A stretch of DNA of 64,000 nt, from positions 62,001 through 126,000 of the forward strand of contig CAVTPZ010000027.1 in NCBI GenBank assembly GCA_963736685.1, in the 5' to 3' direction. This stretch comes from DASUPK01 sp963736685 (lineage in GTDB: Bacteria; Actinomycetota; Thermoleophilia; Solirubrobacterales; 70-9). Made by a program: the position numbers and the translations under genes. The notes below the pieces were generated by a model that saw nothing but the letters and a program-made list of their open reading frames with translations, ran no database searches and had not been told where the DNA came from. Shown here piece by piece: positions 33,607-41,319 of the stretch; the first letter of the stretch is position 1; every line of letters begins with the position of its first letter.

Positions 33607-33775
33607 CCGGAAATGCGGTTCTAGCGGCGTTTCGGAGGTGCTTCACCAACGCCCTGCTGAGGATAACACCGGTAAACCAGCGCCCTTCGAGGCGAACCCC
33701 GCTCGGCGCGGGGAAAGCCTCTTCGCCGTCGTGTCGCTGGCCCGGGGCGACTTACCGTCGCCATATACCGGTAAA
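33585..33775 (-). ncRNA. candidate structured RNA / riboswitch-like leader of guaB3-guaA
   Basis: On the minus strand a compact three-way junction is readable: P1 pairs 33766-33773 with 33667-33674 (TACCGGTA-type, 8 bp); P2 is GGCGAC/GTCGCC (33757-33762 with 33746-33751, 5-nt loop); P3 is CCAGCG/CGCTGG (33735-33740 with 33677-33682), closing a long arm with two more helices (33722-33727/33691-33696 and 33708-33713/33697-33702). Then a separate hairpin at 33626-33653 and a U-tailed terminator at 33585-33606, 26-28 nt before guaB3. I do not recognise the class. It could instead be the 3' region of the upstream kinase gene. Confidence 0.5.
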
Positions 33776-33789
33776 GCGCCCCGCGCTGG

Positions 33790-34749
33790 CTAGACCTTCG
33801 CCGGGACCTCGAGCTCGCGCGCCTCGACACCCGGCAGCAGGCGCTCAACCTCGGCCGGGTCGATGCTGCCCGCGCCGAAGTGCTGCGTTGACTCGGCGCC
33901 GCAGGCGACCGCGAAGCGCAGGCATTCCTCCGGAGAGCGCTCGTCGTAGCGAGCGGCGACGAAGCCGGCGAGGAAGGCGTCCCCGGAGCCGACCGTCGCG
34001 ACCGGCTCGACCGACGGTGCGGTCACCTCGTAGGCGTGGCGCTTCTCGTCGGAGGTGAGCAGCGAAGCGACGCAGCCCTCGGGCCGCGTGATCACCGCAT
34101 CAGTGGCACCGAGCTCGACCAGGCTGCGCAGGCCGAGCAGGGCGTCCTCGCGGTCGTTGAACTCGTGGCCGACGGCGCCCTCGGCCTCCCGGGCGTTCGG
34201 CGTCACGGCGGAGGGACCCGCCCGGAGCGAGGCGAGCAGCGGCTCGCCCTCGCTGTCGACGATCGTCTCGACGCCGATCGCCTTGAGCTCCTCGACGATT
34301 CGCGCCGAGAACGCCGGCGGAACCGATGGCGGCAGGCTCCCGGCGATCGCGCAGATCCGCGCGCCGCGAGCGAGATAGAGCAGCTTCTCGAGGAATCGAT
34401 CGAGCTCCTCCGAGGTGACGTCCGGGCCACGCTCGTTGATCTCGGTCTGCTCGCCGGAGGTCGGGTCCACGACCGCGAGGTTGGTCCTGGACTCCCCGGC
34501 GATCCAGGTGAAGTCGGTGAGGATGGACTCCTCGGCGAGGCGCTCCATCAGCCTGGCACCTGTCGGCCCACCGGCCAGCCCGGTGGCGATCACCGGCCGG
34601 TCCAGAAGCTTCAGGGCGCGGGCGACGTTCACGCCCTTGCCGCCGGCGACGGTGCTCGCCTCGACGGCGCGATGGCGGTGGCCCTGCCGGAAGCTGGGCA
34701 CGGCGACGGTTCGGTCGATCGCCGCGTTGAGGGTCACGGTGAGGATCAT
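33790..34749 (-). CDS. PfkB-family sugar kinase, 1-phosphofructokinase-like
   Basis: 319-aa ribokinase-fold kinase. MILTVTLNAAIDRTVAVPSF is the FruK/LacC opening; VAGGKGVNVARALKLLD is the substrate glycine motif; ATVGSGDAFLAGFVAARYD contains the catalytic Asp and anion hole (GSGDAF). Best read as 1-phosphofructokinase or tagatose-6-P kinase type; no PTS genes are in view to decide. ATG 34749 overlaps the D,D-carboxypeptidase stop. Confidence 0.88.
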   Translation of the reverse strand: MILTVTLNAAIDRTVAVPSFRQGHRHRAVEASTVAGGKGVNVARALKLLDRPVIATGLAGGPTGARLMERLAEESILTDFTWIAGESRTNLAVVDPTSGEQTEINERGPDVTSEELDRFLEKLLYLARGARICAIAGSLPPSVPPAFSARIVEELKAIGVETIVDSEGEPLLASLRAGPSAVTPNAREAEGAVGHEFNDREDALLGLRSLVELGATDAVITRPEGCVASLLTSDEKRHAYEVTAPSVEPVATVGSGDAFLAGFVAARYDERSPEECLRFAVACGAESTQHFGAGSIDPAEVERLLPGVEARELEVPAKV

Positions 34750-36113
34750 CCGGTTCCTCCCTTCCGCTCCGCTCTCTGACGCCTCCTGCGCATCCGCTCC
34801 TCGTGCATCCTGCGCCTCTCTTCCGGGGTCCTCTGCGTCGGGACCTGACGCCGGGCACCGTTTCCATCGGCCCGTGGCGTGGTCGCCTGTGGCTCGCTGT
34901 CCACATGCCGTCGCCTCATCAGCAGCACACCTAGGAGTATCACGATCGCCCCCACCACCAGGAGAACGATTGGATTCTTGACGAAGGAGGTCGCCTTGTC
35001 GAAGGTGGTGGCGGCACCCACGGCGCTGGCAGCGACAAGGGGGCTGCCGGTCGCGGGTTTGCCGTCGACGCTGACCGTGACACGCCCCAGCACCTGGCCC
35101 TTCTTGACCGCGCCGCTGATCTCGTCGGGGGCCGTTACCCGTGTGGTGACGTGCTGGCCCTGCCGCAGGTTGATCGGAAGCGCCCGCTGGGCGACCAGCG
35201 AGAGGTGGTCGCTGCGGTAGTCGAGTTTCGGATCGGCGAGCTGCTCGCCCTGGTTGACCGGCTGGATCGGGTGGTAAAGCGAGAACCCGTATTGGAGGAG
35301 CCTCAGTGTGTCGGCGTCGCGCGTCGCCTCACTCGGAGTGCCCAGCACCGCCGAGATCAGCGTCGTCGAGTCCTGGGTGCCCGAGCCGACCAGCACATAT
35401 CCGGCGTCGAGGGTGTGCCCGGTCTTCACCCCGTTGATCCAGGGAACCGAGTTGAGCAGGGTGTCGCGGGTCGTCACCGTTCGCGGGTGGTCGCCGCTGT
35501 GGAGCGTGGCCGCGGGCGTGTCGACGATCTGCGCGAAGAGCTTGTCGCGGAGCAGGATCGAGGCGAGGGTGACCAGGTCGTGGGCGGTCGAATGGTTGTG
35601 CGGGTCGTCGAGGCCGATCGGGTTGGCGTAACTGGTGTCCGTCAGGCCGAGCCGCTGGGCCGCCTGATTCATTCGCTGGACGAAGGCGGGCACCGATCCG
35701 GAGACGCCGACCGCCAGCGTCTCGGCCGCGTCACTGGCGCTCGGCAGGAGCAGCCCGTAGAGCAGGTCGCGAACCCGCATCCGCTCACCGGGTCGGAGGC
35801 CCAGCGTGATCTCGGCGGAGGCGCTCGGGTGGTACGCGGGCGCCGCGATCATCTGGCCCGGCTTCAGGTTCTTCAGCGCGAGGTACGCGGTCATCAGCTT
35901 GGTGGTGCTGGCGATCGGCAGGCGCTTGTTGGGCGACTTGCTCGCGAGGACGGAGTCGTCGCGCGAGTCGATCAGGATCCAGGCCTTCGCGTCGAGCTTC
36001 GGGCCGCTCGAGCCGGCTGCAGATGCCGCCGGGCCGACCAGCAGGGTCGCGAGGGCGAGCGCGACGCACGCGCCCACGGACCATCTGCCCCGCCTGCCGA
36101 AGATTCCGGGCAC
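34746..36113 (-). CDS. D-alanyl-D-alanine carboxypeptidase (S11)
   Basis: 455 aa. Signal peptide (VGACVALALATLLVGPAASA). Active-site Ser69 and Lys72 lie in ASTTKLMTAY; the KTG triad is Lys230-Thr-Gly in NGVKTGHTLDAG. The second motif, normally SxN, reads SAS at 125-127 (LLPSASDAAE), so Asn is replaced by Ser. After the catalytic domain there is a membrane anchor (NPIVLLVVGAIVILLGVLLM) and a basic Arg-rich cytoplasmic tail. Trims peptidoglycan pentapeptides at the membrane. GTG 36113. Confidence 0.92.
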   Translation of the reverse strand: MPGIFGRRGRWSVGACVALALATLLVGPAASAAGSSGPKLDAKAWILIDSRDDSVLASKSPNKRLPIASTTKLMTAYLALKNLKPGQMIAAPAYHPSASAEITLGLRPGERMRVRDLLYGLLLPSASDAAETLAVGVSGSVPAFVQRMNQAAQRLGLTDTSYANPIGLDDPHNHSTAHDLVTLASILLRDKLFAQIVDTPAATLHSGDHPRTVTTRDTLLNSVPWINGVKTGHTLDAGYVLVGSGTQDSTTLISAVLGTPSEATRDADTLRLLQYGFSLYHPIQPVNQGEQLADPKLDYRSDHLSLVAQRALPINLRQGQHVTTRVTAPDEISGAVKKGQVLGRVTVSVDGKPATGSPLVAASAVGAATTFDKATSFVKNPIVLLVVGAIVILLGVLLMRRRHVDSEPQATTPRADGNGARRQVPTQRTPEERRRMHEERMRRRRQRAERKGGTG

Positions 36114-36115
36114 CG

Positions 36116-36433
36116 TCAGCGCAACGCTATCCGCTGACCCTCGAGCAGGGTCTGCGGATCGATGTCCGGGTTGAGGGTCTGAAGCTTCGCCACATCGATG
36201 CCTGTCTTGATCGAGATCGCCCCCAGAGTGTCGCCAGGCTGGACGACCCAGACTCCCTTGCGGATCGCCCGCCGCCCCGCCTTGCTGATGTGGGTCTTGT
36301 GCTGCGCGTCGCCGTTGTCGCCACCACCTCCTCCTCCTGAAGTCGCCACGACGGCGACCACCAGCACGACGGCGGCGATCAGGGCCAGAACGGCGAACAC
36401 GCGGACGAATTGATTCGGCTTGTAGTCCGGCAT
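36116..36433 (-). CDS. membrane-anchored LysM protein
   Basis: 105 aa: short cytoplasmic lead, one membrane helix (VFAVLALIAAVVLVVAVVA), a glycine run, then one LysM domain (VWVVQPGDTLGAISIKTGI, LNPDIDPQTLLEGQRIALR) for peptidoglycan binding. ATG 36433. It precedes the D,D-carboxypeptidase gene by 2 bp on the same strand, and both are cell-wall located, so a joint role is plausible. Confidence 0.88.
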   Translation of the reverse strand: MPDYKPNQFVRVFAVLALIAAVVLVVAVVATSGGGGGGDNGDAQHKTHISKAGRRAIRKGVWVVQPGDTLGAISIKTGIDVAKLQTLNPDIDPQTLLEGQRIALR

Positions 36434-36463
36434 TCGAGGGCTCGACAGGGTACTGCCGGTGGA

Positions 36464-37294
36464 CTACTTAACCAGGCTCCAGACCGCGTCGCGGAGCTCC
36501 TCCGCCGCCGCGCCCGGATCGTCGGCCCCGGCGATGCTGCGGGCCGCGGCCACGAGCACCGACGCGGGTCTGCCCGGCGACAGCGCCGGACCGAGATCCT
36601 CGGGCTTGCCCCCCTGAGCGCCGATCCCGGGGATCAGGAAGACAGAGTCGGGCATCAGCTCCCGCAGGCGGCCGAGGTGCTGCGGGGCAGTGGCGCCGAC
36701 CACGGCGCCCGCGCCGGAGAGCCCGGAGGATCCGGCGAGCTTCGGAGCGCTCTCGTTGACCAGGGCCGCAAGCTCCTCGTGCAGCGGACGGTCCCCCAGC
36801 TGAGCGTCCTGCAGGCGGGCCGCGCCGGGGTTGGACGTCCGCACCAGCAGGAAGATCCCGGCGCCGACTGCTGCGGCGGCATCCACCAGGACCTCGATCG
36901 CGTCCTCACCGAGCAGGGGGTTCGCGGTGAAGGCGTCGGCGCCGAGGCCCGGGACGGCTCCCCAGGGCGTCTCGGTCTCGCCCACCAGCGCCTGGCCGTA
37001 GACCCTCGCTGTGAGCGGGACGTCGCCGCGCTTGCCGTCGGCGATCACCAGCAGCCCGGCTCGCCGGGCGGCCGTGCAGACCTGCTCGAGGGCGCGCCAG
37101 CCCGGCGCGCCCAGCCGCTCGAAGCAGGCGAGCTGCGGCTTCACCGCCACGCAGGCGGGGCCGGCCGCCTCGATCAGACCGAGGCAGCGCTCGTAGACCG
37201 CCGAGGCCGCGCGATCGGCAACATCCGTGAGCGATGCACCGGGCGCATCCTCGGGAGAGAGCGTCGACGGGTCGGGATCAAGCCCGAGGCACAC
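36464..37294 (-). CDS. pyrF: orotidine 5'-phosphate decarboxylase (type 2)
   Basis: Last step of UMP synthesis. VCLGLDPDPSTLSPED, VAVKPQLACFERLG and LLVIADGKRGDVPLTARVYG (Asp-Lys-x2-Asp-type catalytic loop) are clear, followed by LIPGIGAQGGKPEDL. The only standard start is GTG 37294, placed at the Val of VCLGLD. In frame upstream there is a conserved-looking helix (NPFADRLAALVEERR) with no start codon before an in-frame TGA in the hup end, so the true N-terminus is unsettled. See findings. Confidence 0.85.
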   Translation of the reverse strand: MCLGLDPDPSTLSPEDAPGASLTDVADRAASAVYERCLGLIEAAGPACVAVKPQLACFERLGAPGWRALEQVCTAARRAGLLVIADGKRGDVPLTARVYGQALVGETETPWGAVPGLGADAFTANPLLGEDAIEVLVDAAAAVGAGIFLLVRTSNPGAARLQDAQLGDRPLHEELAALVNESAPKLAGSSGLSGAGAVVGATAPQHLGRLRELMPDSVFLIPGIGAQGGKPEDLGPALSPGRPASVLVAAARSIAGADDPGAAAEELRDAVWSLVK

Positions 37295-37349
37295 CTGACT
37301 GCGGCGCTCCTCGACGAGCGCCGCGAGCCTGTCCGCGAAGGGATTCGAG

Positions 37350-37631
37350 CTAGCCGCCCTTGACCTTCTTCTTCAGGCCGGAGCCGGCCGAGAAGCGCGG
37401 AACCTTGCCGCCCGGGATGAAGATCCGCTCACCGGTGCGCGGGTTCACGCCCTGACGCGGGCCGCGTTCCGCGACTGCGAACTTGCCGAAGCCGGTGAAG
37501 TTCACCTCGCCCCCGCCCCGGAGGACACCGGTGATGGCGTCCAGGACCGCATCGACTGCCTGGCCCGCCTCCTTCTTGTTGCCGATTCTGCTGTCGCCTG
37601 CGAGCACGTCGAGGAACTCAGCCTTGGTCAC
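37350..37631 (-). CDS. hup: HU-family DNA-binding protein
   Basis: 93-aa nucleoid protein. MTKAEFLDVLAGDSRIGNKK, then VNFTGFGKFAVAERGPRQG and NPRTGERIFIPGGKVPRFS, the beta-arm region, ending SGLKKKVKGG. Complete and normal length. GTG 37631 with AGGAGGAG Shine-Dalgarno 6 nt upstream. Followed by pyrF without a gap. Confidence 0.96.
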   Translation of the reverse strand: MTKAEFLDVLAGDSRIGNKKEAGQAVDAVLDAITGVLRGGGEVNFTGFGKFAVAERGPRQGVNPRTGERIFIPGGKVPRFSAGSGLKKKVKGG

Positions 37632-37751
37632 GTCATCTCCTCCTGGTCATTGGAGTTCGCCGCGAGCCTAACACCGGCTGCTGAAGCCAAAAACGGCGTT
37701 TCTAGAAGCAGCTACGCCATTTAGGTCGCGGCCACAAGCGGCAGTCCAACA

Positions 37752-37795
37752 TAGGTCGCTCCGGGCTTCGCCCTCCGCTCCAAAGTGGCGCGGCC
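37752..37795. repeat. 3'-end hairpin repeat, copy 1
   Basis: 44-nt unit (TAGGTCGCTCCGGGCTTCGC... to ...GTGGCGCGGCC) that matches 44448-44491 at about 38 of 44 positions. It contains the small stem GGGC-TTC-GCCC. It lies 11 bp past the tldE stop, on the tldE strand reading GGCCGCGCCACTTTGGAGCG first. The rest of the 37632-37806 gap holds no gene. Confidence 0.6.
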
Positions 37796-37806
37796 CCGGT
37801 GGCCGC

Positions 37807-39168
37807 TTAGCTTCCGCCGATGGCCATGTCGCCGACCAGCATCGGCGCCGTCTTCACCGAGCCGCCGAACGGGACCCAGCGGATCTCCGAGCCGACCGCC
37901 TGGACTGCGGCCAGCGTGCCGAGCAGATCCCCGGCGATCGTGAACTCGCGCAGCGGCTCGGCGAGCTCTCCCCCGCTAATCGCCCGCCCCGAGGCGCCGA
38001 CCGAGTAGCGGCCGGTGACCGGGTTGACGCCCGAATGGAGCCCGGCGACCTCCGTGATGTAGACACCGTCGCCGGCCCGCTCGAGCAATTGCTCGAGGGT
38101 GAGCTCGCCCGGATCGAGGACCAGGTTCGAGGGGCTCACCGAGGGCGCCGAGCGATATGAGGAGCGCGATGCATTGCCCGTCGAGCGGGCGCCTCCGCGG
38201 CGTGCCGTGTAGGAGTCGTGCAGGTAGGCGAGCAGCTTGCCGTCGGCGATCAAGGGAGTCCGCTCCCGAGGCGTCCCCTCGCCGTCGAACGGGGCACTCG
38301 CGAGGCCGCCGGGATCGATCCCGTCGTCCGCCAGGACATAGGCGGAGGACGCCACCTCCTCGCCGAGCCGCTCGGCGAACGGCGAACGGCCGCGCTGCAC
38401 CTCGTCCGCGCTCACGGCGCCCCCGATGAAGCCCGCGAAGCTGGCGGTGACCCGCTCGGAGAGGACCACCGGGCAGGTGCGGGACTCCGGCTTGCTCGCC
38501 CCGAGCATCGAGGCGGCCTCGTCTCCCGCCTCGGCGCCGATCTCCTCGGCGTTCAGCGACGCCGGCGAGCGGCCGACGCCGAAGCCGAGGCCGGTCTGGA
38601 CCTCCGAGTCCTGGGTCGCCATCGCCTGCAGGAACGAATATGCGACCGAGGAGCCGAAACTGCCCGAGACGCCGCGCGAGGTGGCGATCGCGGCGTCGCC
38701 GTCCTCGTCCACGTACACGACCTCCTCGACGCCGGTGACCCGCTCGTCGCGATCGAGGGCGACGCGCTCGATCCGCTTCGCGAGCTCGATCACATCGGAG
38801 GTCTCGGTCCCGGCCACGGCCGGATCGCGAAGGCCGTCGATCTCGGAAGGCTCGCCAGAGGGCTCGGGCGCGACGGAGTTCTCGTCCTCGTCCGCGACCC
38901 GGGCCGCCCCGACGGCGGCCTCCGCCACCTCAGCGAGGCCGGAGTCGGATAGGTCGGTCCCGTAGGCGTACCCGGTGCGCGTGCCGATCCAGGCCCGCAC
39001 GCCGACGCCACGGCCGCTCGCCTCGGTGAGGCTCTCGACCTCCCCGGCGTGGACCCGCACTTCACGGCTCCGCGAGCCCTCGCTCCAGGCCTCTGCGTCG
39101 CTGGCTCCCGCGGATGTCGCCGCCTCCACCGCCCGGCGCGCGACGTCCTCGAGATCGGCCGCGCTCAT
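37807..39168 (-). CDS. tldE: TldE/PmbA-family metalloprotease subunit
   Basis: 453 aa. TldD/TldE heterodimers cleave peptide substrates (microcin B17 precursor, CcdA) and unfolded peptides; TldE itself lacks the metal site. N-terminal AADLEDVARRAVEAATSAGA and the domain end VYITEVAGLHSGVNPVTGRYSVGASG are characteristic. No HExxxH, as expected for TldE. ATG 39168 overlaps the tldD stop (ATGA). Partner of the tldD gene just upstream on the same strand. Confidence 0.93.
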   Translation of the reverse strand: MSAADLEDVARRAVEAATSAGASDAEAWSEGSRSREVRVHAGEVESLTEASGRGVGVRAWIGTRTGYAYGTDLSDSGLAEVAEAAVGAARVADEDENSVAPEPSGEPSEIDGLRDPAVAGTETSDVIELAKRIERVALDRDERVTGVEEVVYVDEDGDAAIATSRGVSGSFGSSVAYSFLQAMATQDSEVQTGLGFGVGRSPASLNAEEIGAEAGDEAASMLGASKPESRTCPVVLSERVTASFAGFIGGAVSADEVQRGRSPFAERLGEEVASSAYVLADDGIDPGGLASAPFDGEGTPRERTPLIADGKLLAYLHDSYTARRGGARSTGNASRSSYRSAPSVSPSNLVLDPGELTLEQLLERAGDGVYITEVAGLHSGVNPVTGRYSVGASGRAISGGELAEPLREFTIAGDLLGTLAAVQAVGSEIRWVPFGGSVKTAPMLVGDMAIGGS

Positions 39169-40550
39169 ACGGCGGTCCCGCCGACGGTCATTCCCAGGAT
39201 CCGGACGTGCCCCTGGCCGGTGCCGACGGGCGCCGTCTGGCCGGCCTTGCCGCAGAAGCCCGTCTTCATCTCGAAGTCGTTCCCGACGGCGTCGATCCGC
39301 TCGAGCGCCTGCAGGCAGTTCCCGATCAGCGTGGCACCGCGGCACGGCTTGGTCACCTTGCCGCCCTCGATCAGATAGCCCTCGGAAACCCCGAAGACGA
39401 AGTCCCCGGTGGCGGGCTCGACCTGGCCGCCGCCGAAGGAGACGGCGTAGAAGCCCTTCTCGACCTCGGAGATGATCTCCTCCGGGTCGGCGTCGCCGGG
39501 CTCGATGTAGGTGTTGGTCATGCGGGGGATCGGCAGGTCCCTGAAGCTCGCGCGCCGGCCGTTGCCGGTGGAGGGAACCCCGTCGCGGCGGGCCCGAAGC
39601 CGGTCGTAGAGGTAGGAGGTGAGCTTGCCCTCCTGGATCACCGCGGTTCGCTGGCAGGGCGTGCCCTCGTCGTCGATCGCGCCGGTGCCCCACTCGTGCG
39701 GCATGACGCCATCGTCGTAGGCGTTGAGCAGCGGCTGCGCGACCTTCTCGCCCATCCTGTTCGCGTAGACGCTGGCCCCCTTCTGCACGGCGTCGGCCTC
39801 GAGGCCGTGTCCGGTCATCTCGTGGAAGAGGACACCGCCGAAGCCGCCGCCGACGACCACCGTCATCTCGCCGGCCGGCGCCGGGTCGGCGCCGAGCAGA
39901 GTGAGAGCCTTGCCCGCTGCCTGCTCGGCGATCCGCCCGGGGTCGCCGTCGAGCAGCTCGAAGCCACGAACCTCGCCGAGGGTCTCGAACCCGGTCTCCA
40001 CGGTGCCGTTCTTGCGCGCCACCACCTGGACACCGAGCCGGACGCGGGTCCGGTCGTCGCTCGCCTCAAGGCCCTCGGAGTTGAAGATGGCAACCTGCCG
40101 GCGGCCCTCGCTGTAGCTGGCCGAGGCCTGGGCCACCTCCGGGCCGGCCGAGCGCGCCCGCTCGTCGAGCTCCCGCAGGGCCTCTGCCTTGCGTTCCGCC
40201 GGGACGCTCGCGGGGTCCACCTCCACCTCCTGGAGCTTCGGAGGCTCGGCGGCCTTCAGCTCGAGCGGCGAGGTCGCCTCACCATCCAGGGCCGAGGCGA
40301 GGCCATCGGCTGCACCCATCATGTCCTCCTCGGCCAGGCCGTCGACATGCGCGAAGCGCGTCACCTCTCCGTCGATCACCCGAATGCCCGCGCCGCGCTC
40401 GCTGCCCGACTGCGGCCGCTCCACCCGGGACTCGTCGATCGAGAGCGCGAAGCCTCGGCGCTCCTCGCAGAAGAGCTCGGCGAAGTCGCCGCCTCGCGCC
40501 AATGCCCGCTCGAGAACGCGGGCGGCGAGTCCCTCGTCGACCAGGCTCAT
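39165..40550 (-). CDS. tldD: TldD-family metalloprotease, catalytic subunit
   Basis: 461 aa with the zinc motif HEMTGH in GGVLFHEMTGHGLEADAV and the conserved GTGAIDDEGTPCQRT and PRMTNTYIEPGD segments. The catalytic half of the TldD/E peptidase. ATG 40550 overlaps the small gene upstream by ATGA. In this genome the pair is cotranscribed with two small proteins, one of them roadblock-like. Confidence 0.95.
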   Translation of the reverse strand: MSLVDEGLAARVLERALARGGDFAELFCEERRGFALSIDESRVERPQSGSERGAGIRVIDGEVTRFAHVDGLAEEDMMGAADGLASALDGEATSPLELKAAEPPKLQEVEVDPASVPAERKAEALRELDERARSAGPEVAQASASYSEGRRQVAIFNSEGLEASDDRTRVRLGVQVVARKNGTVETGFETLGEVRGFELLDGDPGRIAEQAAGKALTLLGADPAPAGEMTVVVGGGFGGVLFHEMTGHGLEADAVQKGASVYANRMGEKVAQPLLNAYDDGVMPHEWGTGAIDDEGTPCQRTAVIQEGKLTSYLYDRLRARRDGVPSTGNGRRASFRDLPIPRMTNTYIEPGDADPEEIISEVEKGFYAVSFGGGQVEPATGDFVFGVSEGYLIEGGKVTKPCRGATLIGNCLQALERIDAVGNDFEMKTGFCGKAGQTAPVGTGQGHVRILGMTVGGTAV

Positions 40551-40783
40551 TTGGCGCTCCTCGCCCGGCCGGGCGGACCCGCCACCTCGATCACTCGTGA
40601 TGCCGCGAGGAAGAGGGCCCGGCCCTCCTCGGAGTCGGCCGCGAAGGCCGAGCTGCGGCCACCCGGGTAGTAGGTCCTTGCGAATGGCTTGCGCTGGTGG
40701 CGGCGCCGGCGCAGATACGCGGCGGCCTCATCGGCGTAGCCCGAGACCCGGTCGAGCAGAAGGCGATGCGGCTTGGTGGTCAT
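40547..40783 (-). CDS. small hypothetical protein in the tld operon
   Basis: 78-aa basic protein, KPHRLLLDRVSGYADEAAAYLRRRRHQRK and then ARTYYPGGRSSAFAADSEEGRALFLAASRVIEVA. No known domain. It is translationally coupled on both sides (ATGA overlaps with the roadblock gene and with tldD), so it likely acts with them. The Arg-rich middle suggests a protein or nucleic-acid contact; could be a substrate or adaptor of TldD/E. Function unknown. Confidence 0.65.
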   Translation of the reverse strand: MTTKPHRLLLDRVSGYADEAAAYLRRRRHQRKPFARTYYPGGRSSAFAADSEEGRALFLAASRVIEVAGPPGRARSAK

Positions 40784-41136
40784 CGGCTGCTCGCCGCCAG
40801 CCTGCGCAGCGCGTTTCGCATGTCGAAGATCATCAGCGACGAGAGCGTGAAGCGGTCGGCGACCGCGACGGCGGTCATCCCGGCCTCCCTGACGCAGAAG
40901 GCCTCGCCGTCGCCGGTGGCGATGTGGGCGTGGGCCACCGGCTCGGCGCCGGCAGCGTCGGCGGCGGCGATCAGATCTCGGCCCGCCTCCCCCCAGCGCT
41001 CGACGTCGCCGCTCGCTGCGAGCACCTCGCCGCTGTCCGCCAGCACCGCGCAGCCGCGCATCTCCGGCGAGATCTCCTGCAGGTATGCGACCGTCTCACC
41101 GGCGTCGGTGAGGGTCGGAGCGTCGACGGCGGCCAC
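40780..41136 (-). CDS. roadblock/LC7-like protein
   Basis: 118 aa. YLQEISPEMRGCAVLADSGEVLAASGD, followed by a helix and VAHAHIATGDGEAFCVREAG and MTAVAVADRFTLSSLMIFDMRNALRRL, has the profilin-like strand-helix-strand pattern of roadblock/LC7 domains, which work as GTPase partners or scaffolds. No MglA-type GTPase gene is nearby. GTG 41136; the large palindromic element starts 3 bp upstream, and no Shine-Dalgarno is seen. First gene of the tld operon. Confidence 0.65.
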   Translation of the reverse strand: MAAVDAPTLTDAGETVAYLQEISPEMRGCAVLADSGEVLAASGDVERWGEAGRDLIAAADAAGAEPVAHAHIATGDGEAFCVREAGMTAVAVADRFTLSSLMIFDMRNALRRLAASSR

Positions 41137-41138
41137 TA

Positions 41139-41300
41139 GTGCGCCGCCCGGCGACGTTCGTCCGGAACTGACGGAGCCCAGGCGCCGTCAGGCAAGGACG
41201 CAGGGAGCCCGAATAGTGGTGCTATTCGGGCGACCGAGGACGCAGCATGACGGCGAGCTGGGGCCGTCAGTTTCTGGCGAGGCGTTGCCGGGCGGCGCAC
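41139..41300. repeat. 162-bp imperfect palindrome / long hairpin element
   Basis: The two halves (41139-41216 and 41222-41300) are inverted copies around TGGTG. Outer stem: GTGCGCCGCCCGGC with GCCGGGCGGCGCAC, 14 bp perfect. Inner pairs: CTGACGG/CCGTCAG, CCCAG/CTGGG, CGCCGTCA/TGACGGCG and GCCCGAATAG/CTATTCGGGC. Between the last two is an internal loop whose two sides both carry GGACGCAG on the plus strand, so it is not a simple inverted duplication. It fills the gap between the tld operon start and a small plus-strand gene. Confidence 0.75.
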
Positions 41301-41319
41301 ATGAGTCAAAATAGCGAGC

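Noticed and set aside
33621..33848. 75-codon minus-strand reading frame between the sugar-kinase end and guaB3
   Set aside because: Very Arg-rich, no domain, and it runs through the paired regions of the structured RNA; the base pairing explains the sequence better than coding.
41190..41250. Resemblance of GGACGCAGGGAGCC in the palindrome to the GGACGCAAAGCC block of c-di-GMP-I riboswitches
   Set aside because: The GNRA tetraloop/receptor arrangement and the rest of the class consensus are missing, and the motif occurs on both sides of an internal loop.
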